A stretch of DNA of 29,843 nucleotides from an uncultured Pseudomonadota bacterium (lineage in GTDB: Bacteria > Pseudomonadota > Gammaproteobacteria > Burkholderiales > Rhodocyclaceae): positions 1-29,843 of the forward strand of contig CAMLHL010000035.1 in assembly GCA_946479855.1 (NCBI GenBank), read 5' to 3'. The notes beneath the pieces are model-generated. The model saw only the letters and a program-made list of their open reading frames with translations, was not told where the DNA came from and ran no database searches. Each line of letters starts with the position of its first letter. Position 1 is the first letter of the stretch. The translations under genes and the position numbers were made by a program. Below, in pieces: positions 1-6,451 of the stretch.

Positions 1-483
1 GTAGATGGCGTAGCCGGCGGCGACCTGTTCGCAGCCCGGGCGCAGGTAGTCGCCGAGCTTGGCATCCCCTGCGGTCGACCGGGCAAAAATGGAGAAAATG
101 GTGCCGACCGACACATTGACGTCGCTGTTCGACGAGCCGTCGAGCGGATCGAAGACCAGCAGGTAGCGGCCGCGCGGATATTCGGCCGGGATCGGGTAGG
201 GGTCGTCCATCTCCTCGGAAGCCATGCCGGCCAGCTGGCCGCCCCACTCGCAATGGCGCAGGATGGCTTCGTTGGTCAGTACGTCGAGCTTCTTCTGCAC
301 CTCGCCCTGGACATTGGTGCTGTCCAGCGCGCCGAGATTGCCAGCCAGCGCCCCCTTGGCGACCATCGCCGAGATGGTCTTGACGGCGGCGGCGACGTCG
401 ATGAGCAGGGCGCCCAGTTCGCCGTGGCTGGAACGGGTGTTTTCGATGACGAACTTCGAGAGGGTGGTACGGCCGAATTGCAT
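1..483 (-). CDS. fbp: Fructose-1,6-bisphosphatase class 1, 3' end missing
   Basis: Hydrolyses fructose-1,6-bisphosphate to fructose-6-phosphate in gluconeogenesis and in the regenerative part of the Calvin cycle; cytosolic. The first 161 codons are in the window and the C-terminal half lies beyond base 1. Reading from the ATG at 483, the class 1 metal and phosphate site DPLDGSSN is seen at about residues 113-120, followed by [12 protein letters not shown]. The start is supported by a GGAGA ribosome site six or so bases upstream and by the family N-terminus ([14 protein letters not shown]). It is divergent from cbbY across about 180 AT-rich bases, which fits a Calvin-cycle role besides the housekeeping one. 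A dispersed GGTCGACCG repeat copy lies inside the gene, in a variable stretch (about residues 129-139) just after the conserved GTIFSIF block. Confidence 0.95.
   Translation of the reverse strand, partial: MQFGRTTLSKFVIENTRSSHGELGALLIDVAAAVKTISAMVAKGALAGNLGALDSTNVQGEVQKKLDVLTNEAILRHCEWGGQLAGMASEEMDDPYPIPAEYPRGRYLLVFDPLDGSSNSDVNVSVGTIFSIFARSTAGDAKLGDYLRPGCEQVAAGYAIY
68..98 (-). repeat. Dispersed GTCGACCG element, copy 1 (inside fbp)
   Basis: On the minus strand the core GGTCGACC (73-80) is followed by GCAGG, where most copies have GTAG. Two A/T tracts sit on the other side, AAAAA at 85-89 and AAAA at 95-98 on the plus strand, ten bases apart start to start. It encodes residues in a variable stretch of Fbp (frame R-S-T-A-G), so protein conservation is not an obvious reason for it. 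Confidence 0.6.
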
Positions 484-663
484 GGTGTCTCCAATCATTC
501 TTGTGTTACCGCATTGGCAGCCAAGATAAGTGACTTATTAATTAAGTAACAGTCAGATTTTCTTAAGCCGATAGTAAGTCATGTCTTATTAAACGATGCC
601 TTAAAGCACGCTTCAGAATTACTGACTGGGCTGCGCCCGCCGCCACCGCTATCGTTGGCCGCC
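484..663. promoter_or_regulatory. Divergent fbp/cbbY control region with TAAGT/ACTTA palindromes
   Basis: The spacer between divergent fbp and cbbY is strikingly AT-rich from about 525 to 600 in an otherwise GC-rich window. It holds overlapping inverted repeats built from the same half site: TAAGT-G-ACTTA (527-537), ACTTA-N5-TAAGT (533-547) and TAAG-N6-CTTA (575-588). One TNA-N7-TNA arrangement, the CbbR half-site spacing, is present: TCA at 579-581 and TTA at 589-591. I infer regulator binding here, possibly by CbbR, but cannot tell which regulator. No convincing -35/-10 pair can be fixed for either gene. Confidence 0.5.
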
Positions 664-1377
664 ATGAACCTGCTCCAAGCCCTGATTTTCGACGTGGACG
701 GCACGCTGGCTGACACCGAGCGCGATGGCCACCGCCCCGCCTTCAATGCCGCCTTCGCCGAACTGGGGCTGGACTGGCACTGGGACGAGGCGCTCTATGG
801 CCGGCTGCTCGCCATCACCGGCGGCAAGGAGCGCATCCGCCACTACGCGGCATGCCACGCTGCGGAGATCGCGGCCGGTCCGGCGTTCGAGGCACTGGTC
901 AAGCAACTGCACGCCACCAAGACGCGCCACTACCTGCGCCTCGTTGAATCCGGCAGCTTGCCGCTCCGGCCCGGCGTCGCGGCGCTCATCCGGCAAGCCC
1001 GCCAGAATGGCCTTCGCCTCGCCATCGCCACCACGACCACCCCGGAAAACGTCACCGCGCTGCTCCATGCCGCGCTCGGGCCGGACGCACCCGGCTGGTT
1101 CGAGGTCATCGGGGCCGGCGACGTCGTGCCCGACAAGAAGCCAGCACCCGACATCTACTGCTGGGTGCTCGACCGGCTCGCCCTGCCGGCCGACAACTGC
1201 CTGGCGATCGAAGACTCGGCCAACGGCCTGCACGCCGCCCGCGCCGCCGGCCTGCGCTGCCTCGTCACACCCAACGGCTATACCGCCGGCGAAGACTTTA
1301 CCGGCGCCTGGCGGGTGCTGGCGGACTTGCGGGACGTCGGCCTCGACGCCATCGCCGTCCCGTCAATTCGGAATTAG
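664..1377 (+). CDS. cbbY: CbbY-type HAD phosphatase (probable xylulose-1,5-bisphosphatase)
   Basis: HAD-superfamily sugar phosphatase of 237 residues. CbbY enzymes characterised in Rhodobacter and plants dephosphorylate xylulose-1,5-bisphosphate, a misfire product that inhibits RuBisCO. The nucleophile motif DVDGTLADTE is at residues 10-19 (Asp10 nucleophile, Asp12 acid/base). The CbbY-typical TGGKERI follows at 52-58, motif II ATTTTPENV at 122-130, a KKP lysine at about 158-159, and motif IV EDSANGL at 183-189. ATG 664 is preferred; an in-frame TTG at 655 is possible. Being divergent from fbp and 2.5 kb from cbbM supports cbbY over a generic phosphoglycolate phosphatase. Substrate specificity is inferred from family and context. 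Confidence 0.87.
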   Translation: MNLLQALIFDVDGTLADTERDGHRPAFNAAFAELGLDWHWDEALYGRLLAITGGKERIRHYAACHAAEIAAGPAFEALVKQLHATKTRHYLRLVESGSLPLRPGVAALIRQARQNGLRLAIATTTTPENVTALLHAALGPDAPGWFEVIGAGDVVPDKKPAPDIYCWVLDRLALPADNCLAIEDSANGLHAARAAGLRCLVTPNGYTAGEDFTGAWRVLADLRDVGLDAIAVPSIRN

Positions 1378-1400
1378 GCCGTTTTCGCGGTTGACCGCAG
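1372..1400 (+). repeat. Dispersed GTCGACCG element, degenerate copy 2
   Basis: A worn copy overlapping the cbbY stop. A/T tracts AATTA (1372-1376) and TTTT (1382-1385) are ten bases apart, then a core GGTTGACC (1389-1396) with one change, followed by GCAG. Assignment rests on layout as much as on sequence, so it is less certain than the exact copies. Confidence 0.4.
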
Positions 1401-1495
1401 CAAGCCCGCTGCCCCCCCTCCCCGCCGCGTAAACTCAAGTTCGTACCTTGGCCGGCCGTAGTAAGGGAAAGAACAACCTACCCGGGAGCGAGCGC

Positions 1496-1861
1496 ATGAG
1501 CGAAAAAGAAAGCAATGACAGCAAGGACCAAGCTGCGAAAGTACGATCATTTGAAAAGCCGACGATGATCCTCGTTGCCGTCGGCCTCGTCCTGACGCTG
1601 GTCAACACCGGGCTGATCGTCATGAATCCGACGGCCAAAAAGGTGGAGCAATTCAATGAAGACCTCAAGACCGAACTGGCGGAAAGCGTAGCCACCCTGC
1701 ACAAGAAGATCGACGGCCTGCGCTCGGCCGAGGTCGAATGGCAGAGCGTGCTGAAAAAGGCCCAGGCCAAGCCCGACGCCATCTACAAGGTGGTCAATAC
1801 CCAAGACGGCTACCTGACGCTGACGGAAATTGAAAAAACCGAAGACGCCGGCGCGAAGTAA
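1496..1861 (+). CDS. Small membrane-anchored protein of unknown function
   Basis: I do not recognise a named family. The 121-residue product has a charged, lysine- and glutamate-rich N-terminus (1-22), one hydrophobic helix at about 23-43 (MILVAVGLVLTLVNTGLIVM), and an extracytoplasmic segment of roughly 75 residues with heptad-like hydrophobics (about 48-90) suggesting a short coiled coil. The open frame runs back to a TTG at 1448, but ATG 1496 is preferred because GGGAGCGAG lies just upstream. The sequence shows no enzymatic motif. It is followed by a GC-only hairpin and the convergent YihY-family gene. A single-pass scaffold or accessory protein is the most that can be said. Confidence 0.7.
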   Translation: MSEKESNDSKDQAAKVRSFEKPTMILVAVGLVLTLVNTGLIVMNPTAKKVEQFNEDLKTELAESVATLHKKIDGLRSAEVEWQSVLKKAQAKPDAIYKVVNTQDGYLTLTEIEKTEDAGAK

Positions 1862-1870
1862 GTCGCCCGA

Positions 1871-1895
1871 CCGGCGGCCCGGCGCCGGCCGCCGG
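1871..1895. terminator. GC-only hairpin between convergent genes
   Basis: CCGGCGGCC (1871-1879) pairs perfectly with GGCCGCCGG (1887-1895) around a seven-base loop. It lies between two converging genes ending at 1861 and 1930. There is no T tract on either side, so it is not a classical intrinsic terminator; it may block exonucleases or transcription read-through. Confidence 0.4.
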
Positions 1896-1929
1896 GGAAC
1901 GGAGGTCAGCCTGGGCGCTTTTCCCCGGG

Positions 1930-2832
1930 TCAGCGCGGGCGTTTCTTAGCAGGCCTGCCGGTATCGCCCAGCCGACATTCGAGTTGCTCGTACTCGGAAA
2001 TCACCTGCCCCCCGAGGAGCAGCAAGGTCGCCGCCAGTTCGATGCTGAACAGCGCGACGACGGCGGTCGTCAGCGAACCGTAGACGACGCTGGCCGAGGA
2101 CAGGGTGGCGAAATACCAGACCAGCACGTGGCGAACGACTTCCCAGATCAGCGTGATGACCACCGCTCCGAGCAGGGCATGGCGAACGCGGGTCCGGCCC
2201 ACCGGCAACACGGTGTAGAAAAAGGTCAGGATCAGGATCTCGGCCACCAGCCCCATGCCGTAGAAGGCCGGGCCAGACAGGCGGCGCAACGACCACTCGA
2301 CACCGAAAACGTAGAGATTTTCCTGCGCCAGGCTCTGGATGGTGATCGACAGCACGGTAATGCCAAACAAGGCCAGGCCGGCCAGCAGCAGCAGGCTGTA
2401 GGGCAACAGCGCCGAGACCAGGGCATGCCGTTTCACGGTGGCCCGGCGATGCGCAAAGATCTGCGCCATCGCCTTCTGCAGAATGGAAAAGGTCAGCGAA
2501 CCGAAAAAAACCAGGGTGCCGAGCAAGACCACGCCAATCGACACCTCGTGCTCGAGGAAACCCGAGACATCGGCCAGCACGGCGGCGGCCTGGCTGGGCA
2601 CCAGCCATTCCAGGTAACGCAGCAAGGTAGCCAGCAGTTCCGCCTGATCCACCCAGTGAGAAAGCCCCAGCACCAGCAGAATGATCATCGGCAGCAGCGA
2701 GAGCAGGGCGTAATACGCCACCGCCCCCGCCAGCAGCAAGCCCTGGTTCCGGCCGAAATTGTGCAGCACCGTCAGGGCGAAGCTCAGGGGGTGGAAGATC
2801 AGCTGCTGATCGGTTCTGGAGAGAATGGACAT
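1930..2832 (-). CDS. YihY/BrkB family inner-membrane protein
   Basis: Polytopic membrane protein of the YihY/BrkB (formerly RNase BN) family. The early homologue name 'ribonuclease BN' was a misassignment, so no nuclease role should be inferred. Family signatures visible are the LLLAGAVAYYALLSLLPMIILL first membrane segment and a C-terminal segment ending LLLGGQVISEYEQLE. About six membrane helices can be read. The frame opens at a TTG at 2859; ATG 2832 (MSILSRTDQQL) is preferred though its ribosome site is weak. About 300 residues is a normal family length. It converges with the small anchored protein and is divergent from the TRIC gene. Function is unknown; transport or envelope integrity roles are only suggested in the literature. 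Confidence 0.85.
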   Translation of the reverse strand: MSILSRTDQQLIFHPLSFALTVLHNFGRNQGLLLAGAVAYYALLSLLPMIILLVLGLSHWVDQAELLATLLRYLEWLVPSQAAAVLADVSGFLEHEVSIGVVLLGTLVFFGSLTFSILQKAMAQIFAHRRATVKRHALVSALLPYSLLLLAGLALFGITVLSITIQSLAQENLYVFGVEWSLRRLSGPAFYGMGLVAEILILTFFYTVLPVGRTRVRHALLGAVVITLIWEVVRHVLVWYFATLSSASVVYGSLTTAVVALFSIELAATLLLLGGQVISEYEQLECRLGDTGRPAKKRPR

Positions 2833-2983
2833 GGGCGCTTGGAAGAAATGCCGCAGCAATGACAGACAGTTATAACCCGAGCGGGCGACGCCGAATGTAA
2901 CAGTTGTCGACTTGCACAGGCGCCATGCCCGAGACCGCGCAAACCGCTACACTTCTTGTTCCCAGCTACTTCAATCACCTCCC

Positions 2984-3598
2984 ATGGAAAACCTGCTCTA
3001 CTGGATCGGCCTCGTTGCCGTCGCGGTCAACGCCCTGACCGGCGTCCTCGACGCCGGCCGCCAGCGGATGGATCTGATCGGCGCCGTCATGGTCGGCTGC
3101 GCCACGGCGCTCGGCGGCGGCACGGTGCGCGACGTGCTGCTCGACCGCAAGGTCTTCTGGATCAGCGACCAGACCTATCTGGTCGTCGCGCTGGTCACGA
3201 CGCTGGTGATTTTTTTCGTGGTGCGCGGCCTGCGCCTGCCGCAACGCCTGTTCCTGATCCCCGACGCCATCGGCCTGGCGCTGTTCACCGTCGCCGGCAC
3301 CCAGGTGGCGCTGGAATGGCAGGCGCCGTGGCTGGTCGCCAGCCTGCTCGGCGTCATTACCGGCGTCGTCGGCGGCGTGCTGCGCGACGTGCTCTGCAAC
3401 GAAGTGCCGCTCGTTTTCGTGCGCGGCGAACTCTACGCCTCCGCTGCCTGGGCCGGCGCCCTGGCCCTGGTCGGCCTGCAGGCGATCGGCGTGTCGTCGG
3501 TGATCGCCGCCTGGTCGGCAATGGCCATCATCGTCGCCGCCCGTCTGCTGGCGATGACTTTCCGGATCACCCTGCCCACCTATTCCGAACGGCAATAG
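2984..3598 (+). CDS. TRIC-type cation channel family protein (UPF0126)
   Basis: A 204-residue membrane protein of the UPF0126/TRIC family. Two repeats of about three helices each carry the hallmark glycine-rich motif: GGGTVRDVL at residues 44-52, and VVGGVLRDVL near 126-135. Prokaryotic members form trimeric monovalent-cation channels. ATG 2984 gives the family-typical N-terminus (a short tail then hydrophobic helix 1); the upstream in-frame extension to 2912 is arginine-rich and lies in the promoter region. The gene ends 235 bases before cbbM and a CbbR-like site lies in that gap, so it is probably not co-transcribed with cbbM. Channel function is by family; the physiological ion is not deducible. 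Confidence 0.85.
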   Translation: MENLLYWIGLVAVAVNALTGVLDAGRQRMDLIGAVMVGCATALGGGTVRDVLLDRKVFWISDQTYLVVALVTTLVIFFVVRGLRLPQRLFLIPDAIGLALFTVAGTQVALEWQAPWLVASLLGVITGVVGGVLRDVLCNEVPLVFVRGELYASAAWAGALALVGLQAIGVSSVIAAWSAMAIIVAARLLAMTFRITLPTYSERQ

Positions 3599-3743
3599 GC
3601 GCGAGCCGTGCAGCCGGCCCACGACCCGGCCGGGAAGGCAAGCCGCGTCGGGAAGAACGGCATCCGGAAAGATGGCCGGCACCTTCTCGCCGCCGAGGGA
3701 GAAGCCGATCGCCACAAATACATCAACCATGACTGACGTGTTC

Positions 3744-3770
3744 GATAAAAATACGTGACTATTATTTATC
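3744..3770 (+). promoter_or_regulatory. CbbR operator and promoter region of cbbM
   Basis: Three TNA triplets are spaced exactly by seven: TAA (3746-3748), TGA (3756-3758) and TTA (3766-3768). TNA-N7-TNA is the recognised CbbR half-site pattern, and a third in-phase triplet is the expected extension toward the promoter. The same stretch has inverted ends GATAAA...TTTATC. Downstream, TAATAT at 3783-3788 is a plausible -10 with no good -35, as expected of an activated promoter. A strong AAGGAGAG ribosome site lies just ahead of the cbbM ATG. Binding by the cbbR product in this window is inferred. Confidence 0.72.
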
Positions 3771-3833
3771 AATAGCCCTTCCTAATATTCACTCCACAGC
3801 GTTGCCCCGACGAACAACCAAGGAGAGAAGACG

Positions 3834-5213
3834 ATGGACCAGTCAAACCGTTATGCCGACCTCAGCCTCAGCGAAGCAGAACTGATCGCCGGCGGCCAGC
3901 ACATCCTGTGCGCCTACAAGATGAAACCGAAAGCCGGCCACGGCTATCTCGAAGCGGCCGCTCACTTCGCCGCCGAGTCCTCCACCGGCACCAATGTCGA
4001 GGTGTGCACCACCGACGACTTCACCAAGGGCGTCGATGCGCTGGTCTATCACATCGACCCGGCCAACGAGGACATGCGCATCGCCTTCCCGCTCGAGCTG
4101 TTCGACCGCAACATGATCGACGGCCGGATGATGATGGTTTCCTTCCTGACCCTGACCATCGGCAACAACCAGGGCATGGGCGACATCGAGAACGCCAAGA
4201 TGGTCGACTTCTACGTGCCGCGCCGCGCCATCGAGCTGTTCGACGGTCCAGCCAAGGACATATCCGACCTCTGGCGCATCCTCGGCCGGCCGGTCAAGGA
4301 TGGCGGCTACATCGCCGGCACCATCATCAAGCCCAAGCTCGGCCTGCGCCCCGAGCCCTTCGCCCGCGCCGCCTACGAATTCTGGCTGGGCGGTGATTTC
4401 ATCAAGAACGACGAACCGCAGGGCAACCAGACCTTCGCGCCGCTGCAGCAGACCATCCCGCTCGTCTATGACGCGATGAAGCGGGCGATGGACGAAACCG
4501 GCGAGGCCAAGCTGTTCTCGATGAACATCTCGGCCGACGACCATTACGAAATGTGCGCCCGCGCCGACTTCGCGCTGCAAGCCTTCGGTCCTGACGCCGA
4601 CAAGCTGGCCTTCCTGGTCGACGGCTACGTCGGCGGCCCGGGCATGATCACCACCGCCCGCCGGCAATACCCGAACCAGTACCTGCACTACCACCGCGCC
4701 GGCCACGGCGCCGTCACCTCGCCCTCGTCCAAGCGCGGCTACACCGCCTACGTGCTGGCCAAGATGAGCCGCCTGCAGGGCGCCTCGGGCATCCACGTCG
4801 GCACCATGGGCTACGGCAAGATGGAAGGCGAGAAGGACGACCGCGCCTGCGCCTACATCATCGAGCGCGACAGCTACACCGGTCCGGTCTATCACCAGGA
4901 ATGGTACGGCATGAAGCCGACGACGCCGATCATCTCCGGCGGCATGAACGCGCTGCGCCTGCCCGGCTTCTTCGAGAATCTCGGCCACGGCAACGTCATC
5001 AACACGGCCGGCGGCGGCGCCTACGGCCACATCGACAGCCCGGCCGCCGGCGCCCGTTCCCTGCGCCAGGCCTACGACTGCTGGAAGGCCGGCGCCGATC
5101 CGGTGGACTGGGCACGCGACCACTACGAATTCGCCCGCGCCTTCGAATCCTTCCCGCAGGATGCCGACAAGCTCTACCCCGGCTGGCGCCACAAACTGCG
5201 GCCGGCCGCCTGA
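3834..5213 (+). CDS. cbbM: Ribulose-bisphosphate carboxylase, form II
   Basis: Carboxylates ribulose-1,5-bisphosphate to two 3-phosphoglycerates; form II enzymes are large-subunit-only oligomers with low CO2/O2 specificity, suited to low oxygen and high CO2. The 459 residues carry all key residues at Rhodospirillum rubrum numbering: TIIKPK with Lys166, GGDFIKNDE with the carbamylated Lys191 and metal ligands Asp193/Glu194, the histidines of HYHRAGH (287, 291), [13 protein letters not shown] with loop-6 Lys329, and the phosphate-binding SGG at about 368-370. The ATG follows a strong ribosome site. A hairpin terminator comes directly after the stop, so the gene is probably monocistronic, with no cbbQ or cbbO partner here. 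cbbR follows on the same strand. Confidence 0.98.
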   Translation: MDQSNRYADLSLSEAELIAGGQHILCAYKMKPKAGHGYLEAAAHFAAESSTGTNVEVCTTDDFTKGVDALVYHIDPANEDMRIAFPLELFDRNMIDGRMMMVSFLTLTIGNNQGMGDIENAKMVDFYVPRRAIELFDGPAKDISDLWRILGRPVKDGGYIAGTIIKPKLGLRPEPFARAAYEFWLGGDFIKNDEPQGNQTFAPLQQTIPLVYDAMKRAMDETGEAKLFSMNISADDHYEMCARADFALQAFGPDADKLAFLVDGYVGGPGMITTARRQYPNQYLHYHRAGHGAVTSPSSKRGYTAYVLAKMSRLQGASGIHVGTMGYGKMEGEKDDRACAYIIERDSYTGPVYHQEWYGMKPTTPIISGGMNALRLPGFFENLGHGNVINTAGGGAYGHIDSPAAGARSLRQAYDCWKAGADPVDWARDHYEFARAFESFPQDADKLYPGWRHKLRPAA

Positions 5214-5226
5214 GACCCACCGACCA

Positions 5227-5248
5227 CCCCGCTGCGGCGGGGTTTTTT
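5227..5248 (+). terminator. Intrinsic terminator after cbbM
   Basis: CCCCGC (5227-5232), four-base loop, GCGGGG (5237-5242) and six Ts (5243-5248), 14 bases after the cbbM stop. It separates cbbM from cbbR transcription. Confidence 0.92.
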
Positions 5249-5304
5249 ATCGGGCCAAGCCGCCACGAGCGAAGCGGTCACCGCGCCGATAGCCGAGGTT
5301 CCGG

Positions 5305-5339
5305 TTTTTGGCCATTTTTCCGGTCGACCGTAGGAGCAG
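5305..5339 (+). repeat. Dispersed GTCGACCG element, copy 3 (cbbM-cbbR spacer)
   Basis: The clearest intergenic copy. TTTTT (5305-5309) and TTTTT (5315-5319) are exactly ten bases apart, followed by GGTCGACC (5322-5329) and GTAGGAGCAG. It lies between the cbbM terminator and the cbbR start. Here it could be mistaken for a CbbR operator, but sequence-identical cores in unrelated coding genes argue against that. Confidence 0.7.
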
Positions 5340-5398
5340 CCGTTGCTTCGATGGTCGCCGCAATGTTCCCGGCACCTTGCCATTCACCCGCAGCGCAG

Positions 5399-5418
5399 GG
5401 TTAAACTGCTGCTTAACC
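5399..5418. promoter_or_regulatory. Inverted repeat upstream of cbbR
   Basis: GGTTAA (5399-5404) and TTAACC (5413-5418) are perfect inverted arms around eight bases, ending 30 bases before the cbbR ATG. Position suggests an operator, perhaps for autoregulation. The arms do not match TNA-N7-TNA spacing, so CbbR binding is uncertain. Confidence 0.45.
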
Positions 5419-5448
5419 GACGCCCACCAAAATCGAGCCACCCTGAAC

Positions 5449-6399
5449 ATGAACTTCATCCGCACCCTGACGCTCCGCCAGTTGCAGATCTTCGTCGTCG
5501 CCGCCCGCCACCTCAGCTACGCCCGCGCCGCCGAGGAACTACACCTGACGCCGCCGGCCGTCTCGATGCAGTTGAAGCAGCTCGAAGACAACGTCGGCCT
5601 GCCCCTGTTCGAGCGCATGGGTCGCGGCGTCGCGCTGACCGATGCCGGCGACCTGCTGATGCACCACGCGCTGCGCGTGCTCGGCGAGATCAAGGATGCC
5701 GAGGCCAACCTGCAGGGCCTGCTCGGCGCCGAGGCCGGCCAGCTGTCGGTCGGCCTGGTCAGCACCGCCAAGTACTTCATGCCCCGCCTGCTCGCCCAGT
5801 TCTCGCAGGCGCACCCCGGCATCGAGGTGCAATTCTCGGTCGGCAATCGCGAGAGCCTGTTGCAGAAGCTGCAGGACAACGCCATCGACCTCGCCGTGAT
5901 GGGCCGCATCCCGGTCGAGATCGACGCCCATGCCGAGCCGATGGCCAGCCACCCCTACGTGCTGATCGGCCCGGCCGACCACCCGCTGCGCGACGCCCGC
6001 CGCTTCGACCTGCACGAACTGCGCCGCGAAACCTTCCTGCTCCGCGAGGAAGGCTCCGGCTCCCGCCGGGTGGCCGAGGAAATGTTCAAGAACCACCTGT
6101 TCACGCCGGCCCGGACGATCAGCATGGGCAGCAACGAGACGATCAAGCAGGCGGTGATGGCCGGCATGGGCATCGCGCTGATTTCGCTGCACACCCTGCC
6201 GCTCGAACTGAAGACCGCCGAGGTCAGCGTGCTGGATGTGATCGGCACGCCGATCGAGCGCACCTGGTACGTCGTGCATATGAACAGCAAGCGCCTGCTG
6301 CCGGCCGGCCAGCGCTTCCGCCAGTTCCTGCTCGAACAGGCGGCGCCCGGGCTGGACAATGAATTCGGCCGCTACCTCACCGCCCGCGCGGCATCCTGA
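5449..6399 (+). CDS. cbbR: LysR-type regulator CbbR
   Basis: LysR-family transcription factor controlling Calvin-cycle genes, responding in characterised members to metabolites such as RuBP, NADPH or phosphoenolpyruvate. The N-terminal winged helix-turn-helix spans about residues 5-65 (TLRQLQIFVVAARHLSYARAAEELHLTPPAVSMQLKQLE); a linker helix and a two-lobe effector domain follow (about 92-305). The length of 316 is typical. ATG 5449 gives the conserved MNFIRTLTLRQLQIF start; the longer frame from 5308 would run through the repeat element and the inverted repeat. Most cbbR genes diverge from the operon they control, whereas this one lies downstream of cbbM in the same direction after a terminator. 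The operator upstream of cbbM makes CbbR the natural assignment. Confidence 0.9.
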   Translation: MNFIRTLTLRQLQIFVVAARHLSYARAAEELHLTPPAVSMQLKQLEDNVGLPLFERMGRGVALTDAGDLLMHHALRVLGEIKDAEANLQGLLGAEAGQLSVGLVSTAKYFMPRLLAQFSQAHPGIEVQFSVGNRESLLQKLQDNAIDLAVMGRIPVEIDAHAEPMASHPYVLIGPADHPLRDARRFDLHELRRETFLLREEGSGSRRVAEEMFKNHLFTPARTISMGSNETIKQAVMAGMGIALISLHTLPLELKTAEVSVLDVIGTPIERTWYVVHMNSKRLLPAGQRFRQFLLEQAAPGLDNEFGRYLTARAAS

Positions 6400-6401
6400 A
6401 T

Positions 6402-6433
6402 TTGTTGCGCTACAATCTGCTGCACCGCAACAA
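6402..6433 (+). promoter_or_regulatory. Inverted repeat flanking a -10-like box before the DUF3422 gene
   Basis: TTGTTGCG (6402-6409) and CGCAACAA (6426-6433) are perfect eight-base arms around 16 bases that include TACAAT (6411-6416), a good -10 hexamer. The arrangement, 18 bases before the next ATG, looks like a repressor operator laid over a promoter, or a leader hairpin. No matching -35 is evident. Confidence 0.45.
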
Positions 6434-6451
6434 TCCCTGGACGCGACCACC

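Noticed and set aside
3843..5192. Long open frame antisense to cbbM, and similar long antisense frames over many genes
   Set aside because: Typical of GC-rich coding DNA; the products have no family features and biased, repetitive composition.
5247..5383. Possible small gene between cbbM and cbbR
   Set aside because: Frames there have no ribosome site or family similarity, and the stretch is explained by terminator, repeat element and operator.
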